Shown here: positions 16,847 to 26,033 of the stretch, one piece after another
Layout: every line of letters starts with the position of its first letter
How positions within the stretch are numbered: position 1 is the stretch's first letter
Assembly (NCBI GenBank): GCA_002498385.1
Contig: DAHH01000011.1
Coordinates: 1 to 41,537 of the forward strand
DNA length: 41,537 nt
Source: Methanobacterium sp. UBA410
GTDB taxonomy: Archaea > Methanobacteriota > Methanobacteria > Methanobacteriales > Methanobacteriaceae
Direction of reading: 5' to 3'
The notes under the pieces: model-generated
What the model was told of the DNA's origin: nothing
Database searches by the model: none
What the model saw: only the letters and a program-made list of their open reading frames with translations
Position numbers and translations under genes: made by a program

Positions 16847-18175
16847 ATGGATTATTACCATGACGAACGAATGCAGAAACTGTTCGAAGTTCTTGAACAG
16901 CCAAAATCTCTTGATGAAATAGATTTATCTGACTCATTCATAAAAAATCTGATTTTGAAGATAATTTCAACCTATGGGAACATCAAGGTGAGTCAGATCA
17001 GCGAAATAACAGGTTTACACATGGACATACTTGAAAAAGTTCTTAAAAGCCTTGAAAAAGATGATCTATGCGCCCAAACAGGGGGAAGTTTCCTTTTTCC
17101 AAGTGTTGAGTACACCATAAAGAAAAAGGGTCATGAAAAGGCAGCTCAGCTCATACAGGAAAACCCTTACATTGGAATGGCCCCTGTAAGCTATGAAGAG
17201 TACTTCAAAATAATGGGTGTACAGCTCAAGGGCAGGTTTCCACTGAAGATTCCCCAGGAAGTTATTGAAAAAGCTTTGAAAGGTGTTGTTGGTGTTGAAG
17301 AGGGTAAAAAAACTCTTGTAGCCTCTGCAATAGGGGGAAAAGGCTTTTTTATCTACGGACCTCCTGGAACTGGTAAAACCTTCCTCACAAGTAAGATGTC
17401 GGATCTTCTGCCCCCACTTCTGATTCCGAAGTACGTGGAGTTCAGCGAAAGTGTTATACAGTTTTACGATCCTGATTTTCACAAGCTGCGTCCGGAACAG
17501 CCGAAAGATCCAAGGTGGGTTAAAGTTTATGCTCCATTTGTTTTCACAGGCTCGGAGCTTTCAACGGAAAAGCTTGAAACAAGTTACAACCCTAACAAAG
17601 GTGTCTATGAAACATCACCAATTATAAAGGCAAACGGTGGAATACTTCTTCTGGACGACCTTGGAAGGCAGAAAGAGGATCCCAATGCCATTTTAAACCG
17701 GCTCATCGTGCCCCTTGAAAACAAGAAGGATGTGATATACGTGAAGGGTGCGCCTGCCATGGTCCACACCCACTTCATACCAGCGTTTTCAACCAACCTG
17801 GAGATAACCATCATTGATGAGGCACACCTTCGAAGGGCACCCCTCCACATTCTCCTTGGACCTCCAAATCCTGATGAGATCGTTGAGGTTTTCAAGAAGA
17901 ACCTGGACAGTATGCACGAGGACTACGATGATGACGTTCTTGAGAGGTTTAAAATGGTTTACCTTCCACGTGTGGAGGGAGGTGAACAGCTCAAACCAAC
18001 CTTTGCACATGCAAGGGATGTGGCCCAGATAGCCCAGGCAGTGCGCATAAGGCGGGGTGAGGAAAGGATTACAGTGGAAATTCTTGAAGAAGCACTGGAA
18101 CAGCATGTTTTAATAGCGCTGCAGCGTAAGTACACCCCTGAGCTTTTCAACAGGATCATCACGCAGCAGAAGTAG
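16847..18175 (+). CDS. winged-helix AAA+ ATPase
   Basis: 442 residues. Residues about 30-110 form a helix-turn-helix/winged-helix-like region (ISTYGNIKVSQISEITGL). The AAA+ core follows, with Walker A GPPGTGKT at 171-178, Walker B ILLLDDLGR with Asp270-Asp271, and a region near 320 (FSTNLEITIIDEAHLRR) that resembles the sensor part. Its C-terminal lid includes PTFAHARDVAQIAQAVRIRR. The protein is soluble and full length for this conserved family of predicted archaeal and bacterial ATPases, sometimes met near secretion or pilus genes. No such genes are here, so the substrate is unknown. Upstream GAGG sits about ten bases before the ATG. Confidence 0.85.
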   Translation: MDYYHDERMQKLFEVLEQPKSLDEIDLSDSFIKNLILKIISTYGNIKVSQISEITGLHMDILEKVLKSLEKDDLCAQTGGSFLFPSVEYTIKKKGHEKAAQLIQENPYIGMAPVSYEEYFKIMGVQLKGRFPLKIPQEVIEKALKGVVGVEEGKKTLVASAIGGKGFFIYGPPGTGKTFLTSKMSDLLPPLLIPKYVEFSESVIQFYDPDFHKLRPEQPKDPRWVKVYAPFVFTGSELSTEKLETSYNPNKGVYETSPIIKANGGILLLDDLGRQKEDPNAILNRLIVPLENKKDVIYVKGAPAMVHTHFIPAFSTNLEITIIDEAHLRRAPLHILLGPPNPDEIVEVFKKNLDSMHEDYDDDVLERFKMVYLPRVEGGEQLKPTFAHARDVAQIAQAVRIRRGEERITVEILEEALEQHVLIALQRKYTPELFNRIITQQK

Positions 18176-18321
18176 ACATCTTCAGTGTAATATTATTTCC
18201 TGAAATTTTAAGCCCTACTTTTTTTCCTTTAAACTTTTCAAAATCTGAATTCCCATTTGAATTCTGAAAAATGGGAAAGGTTTTTATCCGAAGTCGTCAT
18301 TATATAGGAGAGGTAATAAGT

Positions 18322-18339
18322 ATGGCATTAATGAATTGA
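18322..18339 (+). promoter_or_regulatory. five-codon leader reading frame before purA
   Basis: ATG GCA TTA ATG AAT TGA is preceded by GGAGAGG (18307-18313) at normal spacing and ends 20 bases before the purA start, which has its own AAGGAG. It would encode MALMN. If the transcript starts upstream, this tiny frame could tune purA translation. However ATTATATA (about 18298-18305) looks like a TATA box, which would place the transcript start inside or after the frame and make it irrelevant. Confidence 0.3.
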
Positions 18340-18359
18340 TTTATAAGGAGATCTTTTAT

Positions 18360-19382
18360 ATGACATGTAACGTATTGGTTGGTGGAGAATGGGGAGATGA
18401 AGGTAAGGGTAAGTGTATAACCTATCTCTGCTCCAATGATAAACCTGATATTATAGCAAGGGCCGGTGTAGGTCCAAATGCAGGGCATTCTGTTGAATTC
18501 AACGGCGAAAAATATGGATTGAGACTGATTCCATCGGGATTTGTGCACACAGGTGCAAGGCTGCTTATAGGTGCAGGGGTGCTCGTGAACCCCGACGTTT
18601 TCAAACATGAACTTGACTACCTGAGTAAGTACCACGTTGCCGAGAGAACCTTCGCAGACTACAGGTGCGGCATCATCGAGAAGAAGCACATGGACCAGGA
18701 CAGGGGATCAGACTATCTCTCAAAGAACATAGGGACCACAGGAAGCGGCTGCGGACCTGCAAACGCAGAGAGGGTTATGAGAACAGGAAAACTTGCAAAG
18801 GATGTTGAAGACATGCAGGGCCACCTCACAGACGTTCCAACAGAAGTGAACCATGCACTTGACGAGGGAAAGGATGTTTTCATAGAGGGCTCCCAGGGAT
18901 TCGGACTCTCCCTTTACTACGGAACCTACCCCTACGTTACAAGCAAAGACACAACAGCAAGTACAGCTGCAGCAGACGTTGGAGTGGGTCCAACAAGGGT
19001 TGATGAAGTTATAAACGTCTTCAAGGCCTACATAACACGTGTTGGAGCAGGACCATTCAAAACAGAGATAAGCCAGGAAAAGGCCGAGGAAATGAACATA
19101 GAAGAGTACGGAACAGTCACAGGAAGAAGGCGAAGGGTGGGCCTTTTCGACATGGAAATGGCCAAAGAATCCTGCATGATAAACGGTGCAACCCAGATAG
19201 CCCTTACATGCGTTGACAGGCTCTACCCAGACTGTGAACGCGTGAACGATTACTCAAAACTCTCAGCAGATGTTAAAAAATTCGTGGACGAGATCCAGAC
19301 AGAGGTCGGAGTGCCCGTCACCATAATATCCACAGGACCAGACCTTGAAGACACCATAGATCTTAGGGATGAACTGCTCTAA
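18360..19382 (+). CDS. purA: adenylosuccinate synthetase
   Basis: 340 residues. It joins IMP and aspartate using GTP to give adenylosuccinate, the first committed step from IMP to AMP, in the cytoplasm. The N-terminus MTCNVLVGGEWGDEGKGK carries the GDEGKGK phosphate loop with the catalytic Asp. GPNAGHS contains the catalytic His, and TTGSGCGPA and EGSQGFGLS follow, as in PurA. The start ATG 18360 follows AAGGAG; the in-frame ATG at 18336 is upstream of that site and rejected. The protein is about 90 residues shorter than bacterial PurA, which is normal for methanogens. Codon use here is more GC-rich and regular than in the accessory genes nearby. No operon partner. Confidence 0.97.
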   Translation: MTCNVLVGGEWGDEGKGKCITYLCSNDKPDIIARAGVGPNAGHSVEFNGEKYGLRLIPSGFVHTGARLLIGAGVLVNPDVFKHELDYLSKYHVAERTFADYRCGIIEKKHMDQDRGSDYLSKNIGTTGSGCGPANAERVMRTGKLAKDVEDMQGHLTDVPTEVNHALDEGKDVFIEGSQGFGLSLYYGTYPYVTSKDTTASTAAADVGVGPTRVDEVINVFKAYITRVGAGPFKTEISQEKAEEMNIEEYGTVTGRRRRVGLFDMEMAKESCMINGATQIALTCVDRLYPDCERVNDYSKLSADVKKFVDEIQTEVGVPVTIISTGPDLEDTIDLRDELL

Positions 19383-20134
19383 AGTTTTCACTCTTACTGT
19401 GAATTAATTAAAAATCCAATTTGTATTTAAGAAGTGATGATTCATTTTTTTAAGGTGATTCCTTTTTTTAAGTACATCTTTTAAGGTAATTTCTCTTTTT
19501 TAAAAATTATCCTTTAAAGATTTAATTATTTAAAGAATTTAATATTTTTATTTAAAGAACACTCTTTTTTAGATTTTAGCTGATACTATCCTTAATTTGA
19601 GTCCTTATTTTTAAAGATCTGGAGTGTAAAATGATCTAACCTACTTATTAACTAATAAATCATTAATAAATTTATCATTTCATTTTAGACGGTTGCTTGT
19701 GAACAGTTGTGGTGTGGATCTTTTTTTTGTTGTTTTTGTGTAATTGTTGTGTGGTGTGTAATTGTTGTTTTTATTCATTTAATGGGCTTATACATGTGGA
19801 ACTGTTTATTTTTTTGTTTATTTTTTTGTTTGGGTTTATTTTTTGGTTTTGGAACGTGTTTACTCATTATATTTGTTGGGTTTTAGGAATAAAAGCGGAA
19901 GTTTTATATCATTGTGAGTTATTACTTTGATTTGGATATGGAATAATTGTGTTAGACGTTTGGTTCAACGATTACGGTATAAAAACAGCCCTAAGGGTTG
20001 CTTTCACAAATTCATTTTCAGGCTAACCCCTTTGTGAATTTCTGAAAGGTTTTTTCATTAATCTTCGCTTATATCCACTTTAATAACCTTATTTCATATC
20101 TGAAAACGAGCATAAAGGAGGTGAAAAAAAGCCA
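19383..20134. other. 752-bp spacer upstream of a large adhesin gene
   Basis: AT-rich, with long T and TTTTTA tracts after purA (19440-19570) that probably terminate it, then a G/T-biased low-complexity stretch (19700-19930) in which a 73-codon frame is not credible. At 20003-20010 and 20031-20038, TTCACAAA and TTTGTGAA form an 8-bp inverted repeat with a 20-nt loop. It is preceded by CCCTAAGGG and followed by GGTTTTTT, a terminator or attenuator-like arrangement. AAAGGAGGTGA (20114-20124) is the strong ribosome binding site for the gene at 20135. Confidence 0.55.
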
Positions 20135-23100
20135 ATGAAAACCGAGAACAAAAAATTACTTTTCCAAATCCCCTTGCTACTTCTTGGTATTCTGGTCCTA
20201 TTTTCCTTCGGTTTTGACACTGCGGCTGCGGTAGATGCATCGCAGATCTACGTCAGCACGCAGGGAAACGACACATGGGACGGACAATCCGCCGCATGGA
20301 ACGGCACAAGCGGGCCAAAACAAACCATAACCAACGCCACAGGTACCGTAGCAACAAATGGGACGGTTTACATAGCAAATGGAACCTACAACGAATCAGG
20401 AATAAACATCAACACCAACATGACAATAATCGGTGAAAGCCAACAGAACACCATAATCAACGGAACAAACAGCAACGGAGACCCAATATTCCACATAACA
20501 GGCGGAGTAAATGTAAACATCAGTGATTTAACACTCACAGGTAATTACGGAGCTATCAACAATGAAGGAACATTAACTGTGGATAACTGTAATTTCACAG
20601 GTAACTCTGCTTCTAGTGGTGGAGCTATCTACAATGGAGGAACCTTAACTGTAACCAACAGTACGTTTGAAAATAACAAAGCAGGTTATGGTGGTGCCAT
20701 CTCCAATAGAGGAAGTTTAACTGTAACGGGCAGCACATTCACAAACAACACAGGAACCTTGTATGGTGGTGCCATTTTCAGTTGGGGAAATTCAGTGCTA
20801 GTAACTTGTAGTACATTCATAAACAACACCGCAGGTACTGGTGGTTCCATCTGCTCACGAGATAACAGGATTGTTGTTAATTTCAATAGGATTATTGGAA
20901 ACAGCCAAAATACCAATGAAATCTACGGTGACGGAAGTACGGTAAATGCCGCATTTAACTGGTGGGGTTCAAATGCTGACCCATCAACTTATGTGCATGG
21001 CAGTGTCGATGTTACATCATGGATGGTTTTGGGATTCACGAGTGGCCCTGTTGAAAGTGGTGCGCCTTTAGTGGTTAATCTACTCTACGATAACAATGGA
21101 CAGTACCATAACCCAGCCAACGGGCACGTGCCTGATGACATACCGATAACTTTCACGGTAACGGATGGAACTGTTAGCCCAGCATCTGCCACACTTGTTG
21201 ATGGTGCTGCTGCAACTTTGGTCAAGTTGAACGATCAATCTGGCATTATCAATGCAACGGTTGACAGTCAAACGATTTCTATCACAAAAAGTTCAGTATA
21301 TGTTAATACAAGTGATTTACATAATTATTCAGCCCAAAACATAAACTTAACAGCCCAGGTAAACAATTACTACGGTAACGTGGTGAACGAAGGACAGGTA
21401 CACTTCACAGTGAACGGTGTTGATGCAGGCACAGTCGCTGTTAACAATGGCACAGCCACAACCACCTGGCAAATACCAGGCAACTGGATCGTGGGTACTT
21501 ACAAAATCAATGCAGAGTACCTTGGAACGGATAATTACACTGCCAACAACGGTACAAGCTTACTAACAGTGGACGGACGATCAATTGTTTACGTCAGCAC
21601 GCAGGGAAACGACACATGGGACGGACAATCCCCCGCATGGAACTGCACAAGCGGGCCAAAAGCCACGATCAAAAACGCTATAGGTACCCTGGCGGAAAAT
21701 GGAACAATCTACATAGTACAGGGAATCTACAACGAATCAGGAATAAACACCAACACCAACATGAGCATCATAGGCGAAAACCAACAAAACACCATAATCA
21801 ACGGAACAAACAGCAACGGAGACCCAATATTCCACATAGCACCCGGAGTGAACGTAAACATCAGCAACTTAACATTTACACAAGGCCAAAACAGGAACCT
21901 TGGTGGTGCCATCTACAATGAGGGAACCTTAACTGTAACCAACAGTATGTTTGAAAATAACGAAGCAGATTGTGGTGGTGCCATCTGCAATTATGAGGGA
22001 ACCTTAACTGTAAGCAACAGTACGTTTGTAGGTAATAATGCACCAGATGTTGGTGGTGCCATTTACAATGGAGGTGATGTGGCTGTTATCAGCAGCACGT
22101 TTGTAGATAACAGCGCAGATGTTGGTGGTGCCATTTACAATGGAGGTGATATGACTGTTACCAACAGTATGTTTGTAGGTAACAATGCAACATCATATGC
22201 TGCTGGTGCCATTTACAATGGAGGTGATGTGGCTGTTATCAGCAGCACGTTTGTAGATAACAGCGCAGATGTTGGTGGTGCCATCTACAATGGGGGTACT
22301 TTAAACGTAACTGGCAGCCGTTTAATAGGTAACAACGCAAGTGAAGGTAGTGCTATCTACAACCGGGATGGTGATGTTAATTCCCTGGTTAATTTCAACT
22401 GGATTGTTGGAAATAGTCCTGGCAACAGTACCATTTGCAGTGAAGGGACTGCCCTGAACGCTATGCTTAACTGGTGGGGTTCAAATGCAGATCCATCAGC
22501 TTACGTTTCTGGCGTTAACGGCGGCAGTGTTAACGTAACTCCATGGTTAGTTTTGAACATCACTGCGGATCCTTCCAGCATTTCCCTTGGTGGTAATTCA
22601 ACCGTAACTGCTGATTTACAGCATGATTCGATAGGGGCCTCTCATGATCCTGCAGCTGGCCATGTGCCTGACGGTGCACCGGTGAGTTTCACGGTAACCA
22701 ATGGAACCATCGGTCCAGTGTCAGGTGCTCTGGTTTCTGGTAATGCTGCAACCGTGTTCACAGCAACTACTCTTGTTACAGGCAACGTTACGGCAACAGT
22801 TGATAACCAGCCAGTTTCTGCATTGATCAACATTCAGGCATTGACCTCACTTGTTGTGGGTAATGTGACGGTTGTAGATGGTCAGAATGCTACCTTGAAC
22901 GCCACGTTAACCGACGGCAACGGCCATCCACTGGGCAAACAGCCTGTGATGTTCAACGTTAACGGTACTGGTTACCCTGCAGTTACAGGTGATGACGGTT
23001 TGGCTACTGTGTCATATTTATCTTCACGTGCCGGAACTTACCCTGTAACGGTTAGTTACTCTGGAACAGCTGATTATGCTGCGTCTTGTGGTGCAGAAAC

Positions 23101-23656
23101 CTTGACGGTGAATCCTGCATCCTACTTGTACATGAACGTTACAAGCTCAAATGGTAACCCTGTTGTGGGTCAAACATTTGTTGTGACCTACAAGCTCAGT
23201 AACAACGGTCCAGACAACGCAACAAACGTTACAGTGTCATTTCAGGTACCTGAAGGATTAGAATTTGTAACAGCAAACGTTGACAGTGGAACCTGGGCCT
23301 ACAACGCTGCAAACAGAACCGTGACCTGGACCCTAACTAACGTGCCTGTGGGAGATCCATACCTCAACATTACCATGGAATCAGTATCTGCTGGGAGTCA
23401 GACCATCAACGGCCCAACCCTGAGATCGGAAACCTTCAACACAAACATAGGGAGCATGCCGACATTAACCATAGACACAAAAGCGCAACAAAATAGTAAC
23501 AACGGCGGTTCTATAGGAACCATCACAAATGGTTCAAACATGGTAAACGCTGCAACCCAGACAGTACCAATGCAAAAAACAGGTGTGCCTCTTGCAGGAT
23601 TGGCACTGGCAATATTTACAGTGCTTGGAGGAGTACTCGTACCCAGAAAAAAATAA
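20135..23656 (+). CDS. beta-helix/Big/DUF11 adhesin-like surface protein
   Basis: 1173 residues. A signal peptide (about 1-32, ending TAAAVDA) is followed by a first beta-helix domain (about 38-290) made of repeats like GGAIYNGGTLTVTNSTFENN, which resemble the polymorphic membrane protein theme GGAI/FxxN. Two Ig/Big-like domains (about 300-485), a second beta-helix (486-800) that starts with a duplicated copy of the first one's opening (YVSTQGNDTWDGQS), two more Big-like domains (805-990) and a DUF11 domain (about 995-1105) follow. The C-terminus is QKTGVP, a hydrophobic segment and PRKK, a typical archaeal surface anchor that may be processed by a sorting enzyme. It should sit on the outer face of the cell wall and mediate contact with surfaces or other cells. 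It is rich in NxT/S sequons. Confidence 0.9.
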   Translation: MKTENKKLLFQIPLLLLGILVLFSFGFDTAAAVDASQIYVSTQGNDTWDGQSAAWNGTSGPKQTITNATGTVATNGTVYIANGTYNESGININTNMTIIGESQQNTIINGTNSNGDPIFHITGGVNVNISDLTLTGNYGAINNEGTLTVDNCNFTGNSASSGGAIYNGGTLTVTNSTFENNKAGYGGAISNRGSLTVTGSTFTNNTGTLYGGAIFSWGNSVLVTCSTFINNTAGTGGSICSRDNRIVVNFNRIIGNSQNTNEIYGDGSTVNAAFNWWGSNADPSTYVHGSVDVTSWMVLGFTSGPVESGAPLVVNLLYDNNGQYHNPANGHVPDDIPITFTVTDGTVSPASATLVDGAAATLVKLNDQSGIINATVDSQTISITKSSVYVNTSDLHNYSAQNINLTAQVNNYYGNVVNEGQVHFTVNGVDAGTVAVNNGTATTTWQIPGNWIVGTYKINAEYLGTDNYTANNGTSLLTVDGRSIVYVSTQGNDTWDGQSPAWNCTSGPKATIKNAIGTLAENGTIYIVQGIYNESGINTNTNMSIIGENQQNTIINGTNSNGDPIFHIAPGVNVNISNLTFTQGQNRNLGGAIYNEGTLTVTNSMFENNEADCGGAICNYEGTLTVSNSTFVGNNAPDVGGAIYNGGDVAVISSTFVDNSADVGGAIYNGGDMTVTNSMFVGNNATSYAAGAIYNGGDVAVISSTFVDNSADVGGAIYNGGTLNVTGSRLIGNNASEGSAIYNRDGDVNSLVNFNWIVGNSPGNSTICSEGTALNAMLNWWGSNADPSAYVSGVNGGSVNVTPWLVLNITADPSSISLGGNSTVTADLQHDSIGASHDPAAGHVPDGAPVSFTVTNGTIGPVSGALVSGNAATVFTATTLVTGNVTATVDNQPVSALINIQALTSLVVGNVTVVDGQNATLNATLTDGNGHPLGKQPVMFNVNGTGYPAVTGDDGLATVSYLSSRAGTYPVTVSYSGTADYAASCGAETLTVNPASYLYMNVTSSNGNPVVGQTFVVTYKLSNNGPDNATNVTVSFQVPEGLEFVTANVDSGTWAYNAANRTVTWTLTNVPVGDPYLNITMESVSAGSQTINGPTLRSETFNTNIGSMPTLTIDTKAQQNSNNGGSIGTITNGSNMVNAATQTVPMQKTGVPLAGLALAIFTVLGGVLVPRKK

Positions 23657-23891
23657 AAACCTAAAATTTCTTTTTTTCTTTTTTTTAACTGGTTTTAGTT
23701 GTGTAGAAAGAGTTTGAACTGTGTTTTGAAAAATGAACTACATTTTAAAAAATGTTGTTTTGTGGATGTTTTAAATTTGTTCCCTAATATTTTGATCTCT
23801 AACTTTGATCTTTTTAACTTTGATGTTTAAAATTCCACAATTAAAAATGAGAAAGCCTTAATTAAAATGATAGATCATGGGTAAACCTATC

Positions 23892-24656
23892 TTAATCTTT
23901 ACCCTTCCTGTACTCATGTGTGAAGGCTGCATCGTAGAGCTTCGACGGCGTGACGTGGAATGTACCAAGCACGTCGCCCACAACGATTATTGCGGTTTTC
24001 TCTATTCCAGAGTCCTTAACCTTGTCTGCAATGTCTGCAAGTGTTCCCCTGACAACCTTCTCATCGGGCCAGGACGCCTTCTGAACCACTGCAACAGGAG
24101 TTTCAGTGGGGTAGTGGGTCTTCAGATCCTCTGCAACCTCCCTTATCATGTGAACCCCCAGGAAGATGCACATGGTTGCACGGTGCTCTGCAAGCTTTGC
24201 TATGGCCTCTTTATCAGGTTTTGGGGTTCTGCCCTCAGGACGTGTTATTATAACGGTTTGAGACACCTCAGGAAGTGTGAGTTCGGTTTCAAGTGCTGCT
24301 GCCGTTGCAAAAAGCGAACTCACACCTGGCACGATCTCGAAGGGTATGTTTCTGGCCTTCAGGCCCTCTATCTGCTCACCGATAGCCCCGTAGATTGCAG
24401 GGTCTCCTGTGTGAACCCTTGCAACAAGCCTGCCCTTTTCTGTCTTTCTCTCCATGACCTCCAGGATCTCGTCCAGGTTCATGGATGCACTGTTGTGAAT
24501 CTCAGCCCCATCCTTTGCACAGTCCAGAACATCCCTGTTTACAAGGGATCCTGCGTATATGATAACGTCAGCTTTTTTAATCGTGTTGAATGCTTTCAGT
24601 GTTAAAAGTTCCGGGTCTCCAGGACCCCCACCAATAAATACAACTTTTCCAGTCAT
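23892..24656 (-). CDS. cbiF: cobalt-precorrin-4 C11-methyltransferase
   Basis: 254 residues. It transfers a methyl group from S-adenosylmethionine to C11 of cobalt-precorrin-4 in the anaerobic branch of cobalamin synthesis, which methanogens need for methyltransferase corrinoids. The N-terminal VVFIGGGPGDPELLTLKA is the hallmark of tetrapyrrole methylases. VHTGDPAIYGA and EIVPGVSSLFATAA match the CbiF/CobM subgroup, and length is normal. GAGG precedes the ATG. No other cobalamin gene is adjacent, consistent with scattered cob/cbi genes in these archaea. It is strand-opposed to the adhesin gene before it. Confidence 0.93.
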   Translation of the reverse strand: MTGKVVFIGGGPGDPELLTLKAFNTIKKADVIIYAGSLVNRDVLDCAKDGAEIHNSASMNLDEILEVMERKTEKGRLVARVHTGDPAIYGAIGEQIEGLKARNIPFEIVPGVSSLFATAAALETELTLPEVSQTVIITRPEGRTPKPDKEAIAKLAEHRATMCIFLGVHMIREVAEDLKTHYPTETPVAVVQKASWPDEKVVRGTLADIADKVKDSGIEKTAIIVVGDVLGTFHVTPSKLYDAAFTHEYRKGKD

Positions 24657-24785
24657 TTTTTTATGCCTCGTAGAGTTAATTTGAGATTCTTATTTTATAA
24701 AACTACATTGTAGGACTCTAATTAAAAAAATTTTTGTCAAACTTTTAAAAAAATTTATCCTGAAAAAAAGGAGTAAAAAAAAGGT

Positions 24786-25670
24786 TTACTTGTTCATGGT
24801 CTGTCTGATCATCCGTGTTAAAGTGTCCAGGATTATTCCTGTAAAAGATACGAAGATACCTGCTATTGCAATGAGGCCTGCAACAACAGTTGGTGCAAGG
24901 CTCCTGTAGTGGCCTCCGAGGTACTGTCCAAAGAAGACAAGTCCTGCAACCAGGCCTATTATAATGAGTACGAGGCCTGGAACCGTGAAGTAGTAGAGGG
25001 GCCTGTTGAACTCCATGTCATGGATGATCTTCACGAGCACACTTACTCCGTGGCTTATTGGGTTTCTCTTGTTGTTTGCAACATCGTACCTAACCCCTAT
25101 CTTCACTTCCTTTATTCTTAAACCTGCTTTGGAAGCTTCCGTTAACATCTCACTTTCAATTCCAAAGCCTGTTTGATGGAACCTGAACACTGGAACTGTG
25201 TGTGCTGCGAAGGCTCTGAAACCGCTTTGGCTGTCTGTGATGTGTGTTTTGCCGTTTATGTTGGTTGCAATATCCAGCACGCTCTGACCAACCCTCCTGT
25301 ACGTGGGGGTGTTTTTCTCGCCACCGTCAATGTATCTGCTGCCGTTTACAAGATCTGCCTCTCCGTTGACTATGGGTGCCACGAGTTTTGGTATTTCTGA
25401 AGGGTTGTTCTGGCCGTCTGCATCTATTGTAACTATAACATCTGTTTTATTTAAAGTATTGAAGCCTGTTTTAAGTGCTGCACCCTTACCCCTATTTTCA
25501 GGATGTTTTATAACCTCAGCACCTGCAATTTCTGCAATTTCTGCGGTTTTGTCTGTACTTCCATCATCAATAACTATAACACGGTCTGCATATCTGTTAG
25601 TTCCTATGATAACGCTTCCAATGGATATCTGCTCATTGTATGCGGGTAATATGGCTGTAATATGTGTCAT
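24786..25670 (-). CDS. family 2 glycosyltransferase with two C-terminal membrane spans
   Basis: 294 residues. The GT-A fold covers residues 1-220: AILPAYNEQISIG, VIVIDDGSTDKT, NRGKGAALKTGF and the metal-binding DADG at 83-86. The acceptor-side motif TDSQSGFRAF follows. This is the dolichol-phosphate-mannose/glucose synthase type. Two hydrophobic spans (about 226-250 and 262-285) anchor it in the membrane. It probably makes a lipid-linked sugar donor or modifies a membrane glycolipid used for surface glycosylation, which would suit the sequon-rich surface proteins around it. The exact sugar cannot be told. Ribosome binding site AAGGA precedes the ATG. Confidence 0.9.
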   Translation of the reverse strand: MTHITAILPAYNEQISIGSVIIGTNRYADRVIVIDDGSTDKTAEIAEIAGAEVIKHPENRGKGAALKTGFNTLNKTDVIVTIDADGQNNPSEIPKLVAPIVNGEADLVNGSRYIDGGEKNTPTYRRVGQSVLDIATNINGKTHITDSQSGFRAFAAHTVPVFRFHQTGFGIESEMLTEASKAGLRIKEVKIGVRYDVANNKRNPISHGVSVLVKIIHDMEFNRPLYYFTVPGLVLIIIGLVAGLVFFGQYLGGHYRSLAPTVVAGLIAIAGIFVSFTGIILDTLTRMIRQTMNK

Positions 25671-26033
25671 TTTACTTTTCCTTTAATCGTTGTATTGAAT
25701 AATACAGTAAAAATGTGTATTATCTTTAAATACTTCTATCTATATAGGACATCTATAATATTTCTTAAGGTTTTATCTTGGATTGTTTCAGGATCATCAC
25801 CTACCCTGCTGTCTGCAATGGGTGGGGCATGACATTTTCATGATGTCATGTAAACAGCCACTACAAACATAATCATTTATATAATGTTTATTATATACAT
25901 CTTTTTTGATTGAAAAACATTTTTAAATTCGATCATGAACTTAACAGATTACCAATTTACACGTAAAGATTAATTTTCTTACAAAACATAGTCTGATTGA
26001 GACGAGTAAACTTAAGATCAGCACGGTGTCACC
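25671..26033. promoter_or_regulatory. divergent promoter region with a 23-bp palindromic site
   Basis: This 363-bp region separates the leftward glycosyltransferase and the rightward TPR-CPBP gene. CATGACAT (25828-25835) and ATGTCATG (25843-25850) form a perfect 8-bp inverted repeat around a 7-nt centre, a good shape for a dimeric regulator. AT-rich stretches with TATA-like sequence lie on both sides (about 25725-25745 and 25870-25900). No gene is seen inside. Confidence 0.5.

Noticed and set aside
19709..19930. 73-codon plus-strand frame, very rich in Phe, Cys and Trp
   Set aside because: It lies in a G/T-biased low-complexity stretch, has no ribosome binding site and its composition is unlike any real protein here.
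23877..24605. 242-codon plus-strand frame opposite cbiF
   Set aside because: It mirrors the cbiF gene and is Cys-rich with no domain; cbiF itself has full family motifs.
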